DNA from: Neocallimastix lanati (nom. inval.)
Taxonomy: Eukaryota; Neocallimastigomycota; Neocallimastigomycetes; Neocallimastigales; Neocallimastigaceae
DNA length: 21,624 nucleotides
Reading direction: 5' to 3'
Assembly (NCBI GenBank): GCA_016946835.1
Contig: JACVTC010000063.1
Span: 1,000,001-1,021,624 of the forward strand
A program made the translations under genes and the position numbers. Positions 9,274 to 18,454 of the stretch are shown here, piece after piece. A model generated the notes under the pieces. The model was not told the origin of the DNA and ran no database searches. It worked only from the letters and a program-made list of their open reading frames with translations. How positions within the stretch are numbered: position 1 is the stretch's first letter; every line of letters starts with the position of its first letter.

Positions 9274-9558
9274 AAATAAAATAAAACAAAAATAAAAACA
9301 AAAAACAAAAACAAAACAAAAAACAAAAACAAAAACAAAAACAAAATAACAAAATAAAACAAAACAAAGCAACAAAACAGGAAACAAAACAGGAAACAAA
9401 ACAGGAAACAAAACAGGAAACAAAACAGGAAACAAAACAAAACAAACAAATAAACAAACAAAAAACAAATAATAAATAAAATAAATTAATAATTTAAAAG
9501 ATAAGTTGTTCAGTTTTCTTTTCTTTAAAATAAATAAAAATAAAAAATAAATAAATTA

Positions 9559-9607
<49 letters not shown>

Positions 9608-9911
9608 GTAAATAAAATTATAATTATGATAAATAAAGTAATAATAATAATAAATAATAATAATAAAAAGTTTTTAATATTGATCATACGAACGAAAATA
9701 AAATTTTAAAAAATTATAAGATATATTTAAATATATAATTACAATGTTCTATGATCACATATAGATATTAACACTAGGGCTGAAGTGATATAAAAATTGA
9801 AATTCACTTCTACGTAATTGAAATAATATATTATTATTAATAATATAATTGTTAATTACTAATTGCCCTTTGTTAAAACAGATATCGGCAAAAGCTATAT
9901 CTCGTTATATC

Positions 9912-9949
<38 letters not shown>

Positions 9950-10538
9950 ATATATATATGTAATATAAAAAATTATAAAATATTATTATTATTTATTTAA
10001 TACATATTTCAAAATATACATATAAAATTTAATATAAAAAATTATAAAATATTATTATTTATTTATTTAATAAATAATTCATATGTATAATTTAAATTAT
10101 TACTTATTTATTTATCTAATGAATAATATAACATATATATAATATAAATAATAAAATGTTATTATTTATTTAATAAATATGAAAAATATATAATATATAA
10201 TATATAATTTAAAATTATTATTATTTTCTTTCATTTAATGAATAATATACAATATATATATATATTGTAAAATTAATTATTATTATTATTATTTATTTAT
10301 TTATTAATACAAAATATATATAATATATAATATAAATTTATAAATTATTGTTCATTTAATTATTTATCTAAAATAAAATTTTAATTCAAAATTTAAATTT
10401 CAATTTTAAATTGAAATTGCAATTAAATATTTATTTTAATTTTATTTAAATTTTATTTTATTTCTACTTAATATTTCTTAATTTATTACTTCTTAAATTG
10501 TTCTTCTTTCATTGAACAATTCAAATGAAAAGGAGCAA
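8713..10538. other. Element B interior, non-coding and low-complexity
   Basis: No usable reading frame was found on either strand. Open frames at 9137-9468 on the minus strand are only poly-Phe/Cys read from A-rich sequence. Contents include poly-A at about 9230-9271, AAAAC-type repeats to about 9480, five copies of a 12-mer containing AGGAAACAAAAC (about 9373-9436), an AAT array (about 9562-9606), and another poly-A at about 9919-9943. Many imperfect TATATA/TTATTTA segments fill 9950-10340. Apart from the ends nothing suggests a gene. Confidence 0.75.
10489..10538 (+). other. First purine-tract hairpin module of element B
   Basis: The outer arm CTTCTT (10489-10494) pairs with AAGGAG (10530-10535), and the inner arm AATTGTTC (10496-10503) with GAACAATT (10514-10521). 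The module ends AAAAGGAGCAA directly before TGTAAGAAATA. It matches the layout of the module at 10911-10960 but with different stem sequences. Confidence 0.6.
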
Positions 10539-10960
10539 TGTAAGAAATACAAATAAATTTATTAATAATTCATTTACATTTCTTAGTTATTATAATTTAT
10601 TTAATTTAATATTTATTTATTCATTTAATAATATAGTCATTTTATTTAACTTTATTTTTATTTATACATTTAATAATTATAGTTATTTTATTTAATTTTA
10701 TAATTATTTATTCACTTATATTTATATATTAGTTTAGAAAATAATATTAAGGTTTTTCCCAAGTTAATTGGTTTTACTTAATATTGATTCGTCTAGAGTT
10801 TTTCCGCTAATCTTTTCTCTAGATGTTAAAAAGTTAAGGTTAGCAAAACTTTTAATAAATTATTTAATTTTATATTTTTGGTTAATATAATTTTTATTTT
10901 AAATTTACTACTTCCTTTATAATAATGAATTTATACAAATTCATTAAGTAAAGGGAGCAA
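10539..10960 (+). repeat. Diverged LTR-B-like segment ahead of the true 3' LTR
   Basis: It starts TGTAAGAAATA after a purine tract, as the real LTR does. Its first 45 or so bases can form a similar terminal hairpin, with several mismatches. It then diverges from the 474-bp LTR and lacks the ATTTCTTACA end. A TCTAGAG/CTCTAGA hairpin in its middle recalls the hairpin near the predicted start of LTR-B. It is probably an old related LTR fragment or a duplicated 3' end. Confidence 0.45.
10911..10960 (+). promoter_or_regulatory. Element B polypurine tract within a hairpin
   Basis: TAAAGGGAGCAA abuts the TG of the 3' LTR. The tract pairs upstream: CTTCCTTTA (10911-10919) with TAAAGGGAG (10949-10957, one G-T). 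An inner stem AATGAATTT/AAATTCATT (10924-10932/10937-10945) closes a 4-base loop. Confidence 0.65.
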
Positions 10961-11434
10961 TGTAAGAAATATAGATAAATTTATTATAAAATTTATCTAT
11001 CTTTCTTATTTAATACATTAATTTAATACATTAAATTATTGTATTTATTTTAACCAATAATATTTATTTATTAATTTATATATATTTGATTCTCTTGAGT
11101 TCTCTTCGAGAAATCAAGAGTTATTATTTTAGAATTTTTATAATAAATAATAATTCAAATAAAATAATTAATTAATAAACCAAAACCTTTTAAATAAAAC
11201 ATATTTTATAAATATTTGTGTCTTTTATTCCTTTTGTGTTATTGTTTATTATAAACTTTCTATAATAAACTCTATCTTATATTTAAGTTAAGTATAATTA
11301 TTTATTTATATTATTTTATATTTATTTAATTATATTTAATTTTATTTTCTCAAATTAATGTTAATTAGTAATAATTAATGTTAATTTGTAGTTAAGAAAT
11401 TATTTATAATTAATTCTATAAGTAATTTCTTACA
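10961..11434 (+). repeat. Element B 3' LTR
   Basis: An uninterrupted 474-bp copy. Its 5' edge forms a hairpin with arms ATAGATAAATTT (10971-10982) and 10989-11000, which extends outward through TAAGAAA/TTTCTTA with one mismatch. It is followed by the TTTTA target repeat and then the left LTR of element C. Confidence 0.96.
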
Positions 11435-11437
11435 TTT

Positions 11438-12226
11438 TAATACAGAATGAACAAATAATACTAATTGTGCTAGAATAATATAAATTATTCTAACCTTATA
11501 GATTATTCTATTCTATATAATTGGAACTTTCCAATATTCTTCAAATATTACTAAATAAAAATCTTAAGTTAATAAATCACTAATTAACTTATAATTCCTT
11601 TTTGAATTATCGATCCGATTCCATTATAATGTATTAAAAATCTTTAGCCAAGAATATTGTCCTTGCCCACTTAATATATTAATATTATATTTCTTTTGTA
11701 TTATGTTATATTGAAAATAATCAAATCTATTTAATTAGTTATTAAAATTTTCGTTATCAATTTAAATTTATTTTTAATTACTAAATTTAACTAAACCACA
11801 ATAAAATATTCTGTATAATCTCTTTATTTTTATTTTATATATATTAGTATTAAACTATTATTAAATAATTAATAATTCAATAATATATAACTACTATTTA
11901 TAACAATAATATTATTAACTAAAATAATAATTCAATTTCAATTTAAATGTTTTATTTATAAAAATAATTAGTAATTAGTTTATTAAAAAAATAGTTAGGC
12001 TTTACAAATTTTAATTTGATAAAAAATATAAATACATGTAATTTTAGTGAAATAAAATATAATCAATAACTTTCTTTTTATTAAATAAATAATTATATTA
12101 TTATTTTTTCTTTTATAAATTTAAATAAATAAATATTGATTTTAAAACAAATTATTTTTTTTTTATTGTAATTTTATTATTTGTGTTAATTATTATTATA
12201 TTCCTAAAATTATATGAACCATACCA
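11438..12226 (+). repeat. Element C 5' LTR
   Basis: 789 bp, identical to 17662-18450. Its first two bases also remain at 1576-1577 on the far side of element B, as B's target duplication. It is AT-rich with no coding content. Confidence 0.95.
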
Positions 12227-12234
12227 TGAAAAAT

Positions 12235-12252
12235 TGGTGGAGATATCGGGGA
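12235..12252 (+). promoter_or_regulatory. Element C primer-binding site (tRNA type)
   Basis: TGGTGGAGATATCGGGGA begins 8 bases after the LTR. It starts with TGG, complementary to the CCA end of a tRNA. The same block recurs at 19484 in element D. The tRNA is not identified. The local tRNA-Trp would match only the first nine bases. Confidence 0.7.
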
Positions 12253-12732
12253 ATATAATAATAAATTAATACATTAGGGATAAAATTATAATATTAATAA
12301 ATAATTTTTCTAATAAAACAAATAATTTTTTTTTAAAAAACAATTTTTATATTTTTAACTAATTATTATTAATTGTTAAAAATATTAATTAATATTAAAT
12401 TAAACTAATATTCGTGCATAGATTTCCGGGTTAAGTTTATCCTACATAGTAATTGGGCTAGTAGGCTCTGGACTGCTATTTTTTATATTGAAAATAGTAA
12501 CCGTGGCACACGCGTGGCATGACACCTTTCAAGAGGTAAGCTGCACGTCAGACAGTGTGTACTATCAGATTGCACGATTATTATAATTTAATAAGTGATT
12601 AATAATAATAAATAATTAATAATTTTATTAGTTAAAAGATTTATTTTTTTTAATTTTTTTTATTTTTACTTTTTTATAACAATTTATACATTACGAGGTT
12701 TAGCATTCTATAGATACAATAAATTTTATTTT
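12253..12732 (+). other. Element C leader with GC-richer island
   Basis: About 480 bases between the primer-binding site and gag. The first part is AT-rich. A distinctly GC-richer island lies at about 12412-12585 and contains short hairpins such as CTATTTT/AAAATAG. An internal ribosome entry or packaging signal is possible, but nothing here proves it. No gene was seen. Confidence 0.5.
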
Positions 12733-13650
12733 ATGAGAACATCCAGTACTTCCAGTACTCCAACAGAGAGTACTCCAGAAAGTAAGCTTAGCTTCAGAGA
12801 ATTAAAGAAAGAATTAAAAGATTTTGAAAAGCTTGCTAAACAAAACCTTGACATCAACTCCTGGGCAAATGAGTTAAAGGCATTGATAAAATACCAACAT
12901 ATCAAGGATCCTGAAACTATTTTTACTGCTTGTATATTAACGGCTTCTGGAGAACCAAGAGAAATTATCCAAGAACTAGAAGATGGAAATGACCTTACTG
13001 AAGATGAAGATTCTGATTTCGATAGCGATAGTGAAGGAGAAGATGATGAAGAAAGTGAATCTACTACCACCTACCCAAGCCTTGATGAAATCATAAATCA
13101 TCTGAAGACTTTCTATGGACTTAAAGAAGATCAAACCAACTTGTTACGAGAATTGCGTTCCATGAAAATAAAGAAGAATGAGAAAGTTAAAGATTTTAAT
13201 GTCCGTTATAGATCTTTGTACCATAAATTGGATAAAAAGAGAAGAAGAAAAATTAGTGTTTTAGATTATGCAGATTCCTTAACCAATAATCCTGACGCAT
13301 GGAGAAAGGTTATGCTTAAAGACAATATTTCTATTACCAAAGCATTCGCTATAGCTGAAAAAGTTGATCGTTTATCTATTAAAAATAGTACTGAATATTA
13401 TGATAAGACTCGTTACAATCTCCTTAACTCTAAAAGTAATTTTAATAAGAACATTTCAAATGATTTTAACAAACCAAAAACCCACAAAAATGTATCTATA
13501 GAAAATCTCACTAACAAGATGAAAGAAATGAAAATTAGTACTTGCTGGTTTTGTAGCAATGAAGGACATACCAAACGAAACTGTCCTAAATTAAATTCTA
13601 TATTGGAAAATAACCGCAAGAAGTTTTATGAAAATTATTTAAACCACTAA
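12733..13650 (+). CDS. gag: Element C Gag
   Basis: 305 residues from the ATG at 12733. The N-terminal part is Ser/Thr-rich, then a helical segment (FRELKKELKDFEKLAKQ, about 21-37) is shared with the gag fragment of element D. An acidic Asp/Glu/Ser stretch spans about 83-110. The capsid-like region at about 115-215 ends in DAWRKVMLKD and KAFAIAEKVDRL. A single zinc knuckle CWFCSNEGHTKRNC (C-x2-C-x4-H-x4-C) lies at 271-284 and should bind the element RNA. The stop at 13648-13650 lies 4 bases after a -1 slippery heptamer, so a minority of ribosomes should continue into pol. It is longer than the minimal Ty3 Gag3 but has the usual order. The frame is intact. Confidence 0.93.
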   Translation: MRTSSTSSTPTESTPESKLSFRELKKELKDFEKLAKQNLDINSWANELKALIKYQHIKDPETIFTACILTASGEPREIIQELEDGNDLTEDEDSDFDSDSEGEDDEESESTTTYPSLDEIINHLKTFYGLKEDQTNLLRELRSMKIKKNEKVKDFNVRYRSLYHKLDKKRRRKISVLDYADSLTNNPDAWRKVMLKDNISITKAFAIAEKVDRLSIKNSTEYYDKTRYNLLNSKSNFNKNISNDFNKPKTHKNVSIENLTNKMKEMKISTCWFCSNEGHTKRNCPKLNSILENNRKKFYENYLNH

Positions 13651-13690
13651 AAGGGAGTAGAAGCACTCCCATCGTCAAAAAAATTGCTTC
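13638..13690 (+). promoter_or_regulatory. -1 programmed ribosomal frameshift signal with possible pseudoknot
   Basis: The slippery heptamer T TTA AAC (13638-13644) is in the gag frame (TAT TTA AAC). Slipping back one base gives TTT AAA and enters the pol frame, which is open from 13632. An 8-base spacer follows (13645-13652), containing the gag stop. Then GGGAGT (13653-13658) pairs with ACTCCC (13665-13670). The loop bases GAAGC (13660-13664) are complementary to GCTTC (13686-13690), so an H-type pseudoknot can form with a 1-base first loop and a 15-base A-rich last loop. Confidence 0.85.
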
Positions 13691-16022
13691 AGTCTGCCAT
13701 CGTCCCAAAACAGTTGACTTAAAAGAAGATGATGATTATGAAGAAATTGCTGATTTCCAAGAAGGTACTACTACGGATTATTACGAAGATTTTGATGATG
13801 AGTCGGATGGTTCCAAAGAATTGGATTACTTAGTAAACGTTATAAAGAGAAAGGCAAATCCTAAAGATGAAGAGACTAGTGACCAAAGAGGAAAGAGGGT
13901 TCACTGTAGTCTAAGAGATGATCCTAAGCCAATAGTTACTCCAGGTTTACGAAAACAAAAAGAAAATCAATTAAGGGGAACATCGCGACCAGTCAAAAAG
14001 CCAACAACTCAATTACATCCTTCGATTATGGCTCAACCCAGAATAGAGAAAGAAAAGAGGATTGAGAAAGAGCTAAGAGATAAGGAAAGAGCTAGTACTA
14101 GTACTTCTGTGGAAAATAATAAAAATAGTAATGTTAATATTATTAATGAAGAAACCTCTCAGGAAGGAAATAATTCTAAACAAACTTTAAATAAATTAAT
14201 TCAAGAAAAATCATCAGAAAAGTCAACTGAAATTATGCCAACTAGAATTCCAAAAAGAATACAAATGCAAACTGATTGTGATAGTTATGACGTGATCAAA
14301 GATTTAAACTCCAGTAATTGCAATATTACATTTGGACAATTATTGGACGTTGCTCCAAAGATACGGTCTCAAGTATCACAAGGACTTAAATTAGAAAAGA
14401 ATAATACTAAAATTTCAGGTGCAGTGGATAATATGTGTGCTACTACAATAATAACGAACAATATAGATCATACATATAAAAGTAAACATCATGAACCACA
14501 AGAAGATGATATTGCTATGGTTGATGTAATAGTAGATGGAGTTCGTGGTAAGGCTTTAATAGATTCATGTAGCAACTTAAGTATTATCACAAAGCAATTT
14601 TTAGATAAATTACCTTATCAGTATGAACCTATAGGAGTTAGTGCAGGACGAATACGTTTAGCAACGATGAATGATGATTACTCAGAAGATGTGTTAATCA
14701 AAGTTCCCGTAAAAATTAATGAACTAGAACTACTTGTTACGTGTAGAATTATAGACAAGGAGGATCCATTCTATGATATATTAATCAACCTCAAAACTCA
14801 AATTGATAACCAGTTATTTATACATCCAATTAGATATAGTCTTTGTCGATTTAATGATCAAGGTTTAATTGAAGAAATTGCACCTATTAATAATGAATAT
14901 GATGACGAAGAAAAATTATTATGTGTAATCAAAGCATTGAATCACCAAGAAGCTAAGCAACAATTGAAAACGATTGAAGGATTACCACCCATAAAATATA
15001 TATATGACACAGTTTTTCAAAGTGCAATTAATTCAAATTATAGAGAAGCTATTACTAAATTACTTGAAGAATATATTGATATAATTGCAACTTCTTCTGA
15101 AGAATTAACACCTTCAGATTTATCACCACACAAAATTATTCTTAAGGAAGGAGTTAAACCTATTAAACAAAAATTTTATCGACTTAGTAAATTAAAAACA
15201 GATATCTTAAAAGAAGAATTAACCAAACTCATATATAAACGATTAATTGAACCTTCATGTTCAGAATGGTCATCACCAGTAGTACTTGTGCCTAAAAAGA
15301 ACGGTAAATGGCGCCTGTGTATTGACTATAGGAAAGTAAATGAAGCAACTAAGAAGGATTCTTATTCTTTACCAAATATTGAGGAAATTTTTGATAGCTT
15401 AGATGGAGCAAAAATCTTCTCAACATTAGATCTTTATTCCGGTTATCATCAAATATTAATGGATGATGATAGTGTTGAAATCACTACCTTTACAACTAAG
15501 TTCGGAAACTACCAATTCAAGGTAATGCCCTTCGGTTTAACAGGTGCTCCAGCTACATTCCAAAGAGAAATGAACCGTATACTATTTCCCTTAATAGGAA
15601 AATGTGTCTATAACTTTATCGATGATATTTTAATCTACTCAAGAACTGAAGAAGAACACCTAGAACATCTTAAACAAGTCTTAGAAATATTCAAGGAACA
15701 TAAGTTAAAAATCAATATCGAAAAGTGTTCTTTCATGCAAACTGAAGTAGAAGTACTTGGACATAAAGTATCCTCAGAAGGTTTAAGTCCATTGGAAAAC
15801 AAAGTTGAAGCTATTAAAGAATGGAAGGCTCCCTCTAACATTCATGAACTTCGATCATTTTTAGGAGCCATTGGATATTATAGAAATTTTATTAAGGACT
15901 TTGCAAAAGTTACTGCTCCTCTCTGCACTCTATTAAGAAAAGGTATTAAGTTTGAATGGAACAAGGAACAAGAAGAAAGTTTTAAAATTCTTAAGGAAAG
16001 ATTAATCAATGCCCAATATTAA
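13638..16022 (+). CDS. pol: Element C Pol, protease-RT part (frame ends early)
   Basis: This is translated as a Gag-Pol fusion after the -1 slip. The frame has no suitable early ATG and is open from 13632 to the stop at 16020-16022. Residues below are counted from the TTG at 13821. A Lys-rich, low-complexity region comes first. A conserved pre-protease segment with GQLLDVAPKIRSQV follows at about 172-185. The protease is KALIDSCSNLSII, with the catalytic Asp at 248. The third residue is Cys where D-[ST]-G is usual. Reverse transcriptase follows: LCIDYRKVNEAT at about 499, LDLYSGYHQ at about 536-544, and catalytic FIDD at 599-602. The RT thumb and the start of the RT-RNase H connection (LLRKGIKFEW) end the frame. 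The stop comes inside the connection and is best explained by loss of one A near 16014-16016, because the next frame continues exactly where this one breaks off. Confidence 0.88.
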   Translation, partial: FKPLKGSRSTPIVKKIASVCHRPKTVDLKEDDDYEEIADFQEGTTTDYYEDFDDESDGSKELDYLVNVIKRKANPKDEETSDQRGKRVHCSLRDDPKPIVTPGLRKQKENQLRGTSRPVKKPTTQLHPSIMAQPRIEKEKRIEKELRDKERASTSTSVENNKNSNVNIINEETSQEGNNSKQTLNKLIQEKSSEKSTEIMPTRIPKRIQMQTDCDSYDVIKDLNSSNCNITFGQLLDVAPKIRSQVSQGLKLEKNNTKISGAVDNMCATTIITNNIDHTYKSKHHEPQEDDIAMVDVIVDGVRGKALIDSCSNLSIITKQFLDKLPYQYEPIGVSAGRIRLATMNDDYSEDVLIKVPVKINELELLVTCRIIDKEDPFYDILINLKTQIDNQLFIHPIRYSLCRFNDQGLIEEIAPINNEYDDEEKLLCVIKALNHQEAKQQLKTIEGLPPIKYIYDTVFQSAINSNYREAITKLLEEYIDIIATSSEELTPSDLSPHKIILKEGVKPIKQKFYRLSKLKTDILKEELTKLIYKRLIEPSCSEWSSPVVLVPKKNGKWRLCIDYRKVNEATKKDSYSLPNIEEIFDSLDGAKIFSTLDLYSGYHQILMDDDSVEITTFTTKFGNYQFKVMPFGLTGAPATFQREMNRILFPLIGKCVYNFIDDILIYSRTEEEHLEHLKQVLEIFKEHKLKINIEKCSFMQTEVEVLGHKVSSEGLSPLENKVEAIKEWKAPSNIHELRSFLGAIGYYRNFIKDFAKVTAPLCTLLRKGIKFEWNKEQEESFKILKERLINAQY

Positions 16023-17638
16023 GATTTCCTAGATTTGATAGAGAATTTATTATAAGAACAGATGCTTCCTATGATGGAATAGGCGGTGTGCTTTTACAAA
16101 AGGATGATGAAACTGGAAAGGAGCATCCGGTTCATTATATTAGTAGAAGTTTATCTAAATCGGAAAAGAATTATGGAATTACGGATCTAGAAGGTGCTGC
16201 TCTAATTTACTGTATTAATAAATTAAAATCTTATATTATGGGAAATCCTAAGGAAACTATAGTATATACAGATCATAGACCATTAATCGGATTACTTAAA
16301 AGTAAGGAACCACAAAATTCTCGTCATACTAGATGGTGTTTGACTGTCAGTATGTTAGGAATTGATTTACGATATGAAACTGGAAAGAATAATGTTGTAG
16401 CAGATGCTTTATCAAGAATGAAAAATGAAAAAGAAAAAGTTGTCTTAACAACACAAATTATCAAGGAACAAGATGAAAACCTGCTTTCAAGAACCATTAA
16501 GGAATTTATTGAAGAAAAATTTACGACAATTGATGGTGTGGACTACTTTGTTGATGGCAATAATTATAGAAAATTAGTTACAGATACAAAAGAAAAACTT
16601 CAATTAATTTTTCAAGCACACAGTATAGGACACGAAGGCTATTACAAGACATACCAACGTTTGAAAAAGAGCTACTATTGGAACAATATGGTTAATGACA
16701 TTAAGCGAATTATAGGTAAATGTGAAAAATGTCAATTAAATAAATCTCAACCATACCCTGAACCAACGGAAGATAAACCAACTGAAGTGGAAGGACCATT
16801 TACACACTTAGGATTGGACATTATAGGACCTCTAAGTAAAACCAGAAATAATAATCAATATATAATCGTTGTGGTTGATTATTTTACTAAATGGGTTGAG
16901 GCAGAGCCCACTGAAAATGTTACTTCTCAGGATGTGATAAAATTTTTAATTAATGTATTTGCTCGACACGGTGTACCTCAAATTATCACTACTGATAATG
17001 GAACACAATTTACATCAGATATGACAAAAATCTTCCTTGATTTATATGATGTATATGTTAAATTTATCACTCCATATCATCCTGAAAGCAATGGTTTAGT
17101 TGAGAATCGTAATAAAGAAATTGGAAAATTATTACGATTACTAGGACAACAACACAAAGAATGGGATGAAATTTTACCATCTGCACTTTGGGCTTTAAGA
17201 ACTACTAAAAACTCAATCACTAACCATTCAAGTTTTGAATTAGTTTATGGAAGGGAGGACCAACAACCTTTTGACATTGCTGCCAGACCAACTAAGGGTA
17301 TAAATAAGTCTTCTGACGAAATTCTACTGGAAAAATTTGTATCACACTACCAATGGGTAATGGAGGCCGCATCTAATATCAAAAATGCTTCGAAGTATTG
17401 GGCTACTAGGAGAGAAGAAAAGACCAGTATGAATCAAGCTAAAAGAATAAAACCAGGTGATTTAGTACTAGTAAGAAACTTTAATCGAACTAAATTAGAA
17501 CCTTACTTTGTTGGACCTATGAAAGTGGTAAAGAAACAATTCAATACAGTCACTTTAGCTGATCCTGCTACTAATATACAAATGAATCGTAATGTTCATT
17601 TGAAAAATATTGTCAAGTTTAACTCAGCTTCTACCTAG
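16016..17638 (+). pseudogene. pol: Element C Pol, RNase H-integrase part (shifted frame)
   Basis: This is the continuation of pol in a frame one base back, with no start of its own. The first in-frame residues (ILRFPRFDREF, then RTDASYDGIGG) supply the connection and the first RNase H Asp. The other RNase H acidic sites are ITDLEGA, YTDHRPL and VADALSR. Counting from the GTG at 16088, integrase has H178, H182, C212 and C215 as the zinc site. D244, D303 and E339 are its catalytic triad, with exact D-35-E spacing (TTDNGTQFT; SNGLVENR). A short GPY/F-like module (VGPMKVVKKQFNTVTL) is at about 475-490. The protein ends without a chromodomain. All catalytic residues are present, so the single frameshift is the only visible defect. 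It could be a true mutation or a sequencing error in an A run. Confidence 0.85.
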
Positions 17639-17648
17639 CTTGAGTCTT

Positions 17649-17661
17649 AGCGGGGGCATCT
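17649..17661 (+). promoter_or_regulatory. Element C polypurine tract
   Basis: AGCGGGGGCATCT lies directly before the 3' LTR and 11 bases after the pol stop. Its G-run makes it the only purine-rich candidate for plus-strand priming. Confidence 0.65.
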
Positions 17662-18450
17662 TAATACAGAATGAACAAATAATACTAATTGTGCTAGAAT
17701 AATATAAATTATTCTAACCTTATAGATTATTCTATTCTATATAATTGGAACTTTCCAATATTCTTCAAATATTACTAAATAAAAATCTTAAGTTAATAAA
17801 TCACTAATTAACTTATAATTCCTTTTTGAATTATCGATCCGATTCCATTATAATGTATTAAAAATCTTTAGCCAAGAATATTGTCCTTGCCCACTTAATA
17901 TATTAATATTATATTTCTTTTGTATTATGTTATATTGAAAATAATCAAATCTATTTAATTAGTTATTAAAATTTTCGTTATCAATTTAAATTTATTTTTA
18001 ATTACTAAATTTAACTAAACCACAATAAAATATTCTGTATAATCTCTTTATTTTTATTTTATATATATTAGTATTAAACTATTATTAAATAATTAATAAT
18101 TCAATAATATATAACTACTATTTATAACAATAATATTATTAACTAAAATAATAATTCAATTTCAATTTAAATGTTTTATTTATAAAAATAATTAGTAATT
18201 AGTTTATTAAAAAAATAGTTAGGCTTTACAAATTTTAATTTGATAAAAAATATAAATACATGTAATTTTAGTGAAATAAAATATAATCAATAACTTTCTT
18301 TTTATTAAATAAATAATTATATTATTATTTTTTCTTTTATAAATTTAAATAAATAAATATTGATTTTAAAACAAATTATTTTTTTTTTATTGTAATTTTA
18401 TTATTTGTGTTAATTATTATTATATTCCTAAAATTATATGAACCATACCA
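17662..18450 (+). repeat. Element C 3' LTR
   Basis: 789 bp, identical to the 5' LTR. It is followed by TTTTT, the second copy of the target duplication, whose last T is also the first base of the LTR of element D. Confidence 0.95.
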
Positions 18451-18454
18451 TTTT

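Larger units (their letters stand above)
1578..11434 (+). mobile_element. Element B: non-autonomous LTR retrotransposon, split by element A
   Basis: The outer ends form two 474-bp LTRs. The left one is split into 1578-1589 plus 8239-8700 by element A, and the right one is 10961-11434. They start TGTAAGAAAT and end ATTTCTTACA (10-bp terminal inverted repeat) and differ at two bases (8402/11136 and 8682/11416). The flanking direct repeat is TTTTA (1573-1577 and 11435-11439). Without A the element is 3208 bp. The 2260-bp interior has no credible reading frame. A primer-binding site beside the left LTR and a purine tract beside the right LTR set the plus orientation. It resembles a LARD-like parasite that needs enzymes from another element. 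A itself, or a relative with similar ends and self-priming, is the obvious candidate. Confidence 0.92.
11438..18450 (+). mobile_element. Element C: Ty3/gypsy LTR retrotransposon with -1 frameshift
   Basis: Two 789-bp LTRs (11438-12226 and 17662-18450) show no difference when read base by base at an offset of 6224. The element is 7013 bp. The flanking duplication is TTTTT (1571-1575 and 18451-18455), counting element B as inserted 2 bp inside the left LTR. The interior has a tRNA-type primer-binding site, gag, a frameshift signal, pol (protease, RT, RNase H, integrase) and a purine tract. There is no chromodomain. LTR ends are TAATAC...TACCA, so the 5' end lacks the usual TG. The poly-T target makes the exact start ambiguous by one or two bases. 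Pol carries a one-base break near 16016. Confidence 0.93.

Noticed and set aside
9373-9436. CRISPR-like array
   Set aside because: The 12-bp units are contiguous with no spacers, so this is an ordinary tandem repeat.
9137-9468. Minus-strand frames rich in Phe and Cys
   Set aside because: They are produced by poly-A and AAAAC-type repeats in the non-coding interior of element B.
11434-11440. Element C inserting beside an already present element B
   Set aside because: In that order the left flank of C would end CATTT rather than TTTTT. Only B inserted into C makes both duplications perfect.
12235-12252. Local tRNA-Trp as primer for elements C and D
   Set aside because: Only the first nine bases (TGGTGGAGA) would pair. 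The following bases differ from the tRNA-Trp acceptor and T stem.
16008-16030. Programmed frameshift between RT and RNase H in element C
   Set aside because: No slippery heptamer or downstream stem is visible, and a break inside pol at this point is not expected for Ty3/gypsy. Loss of one A explains it better.
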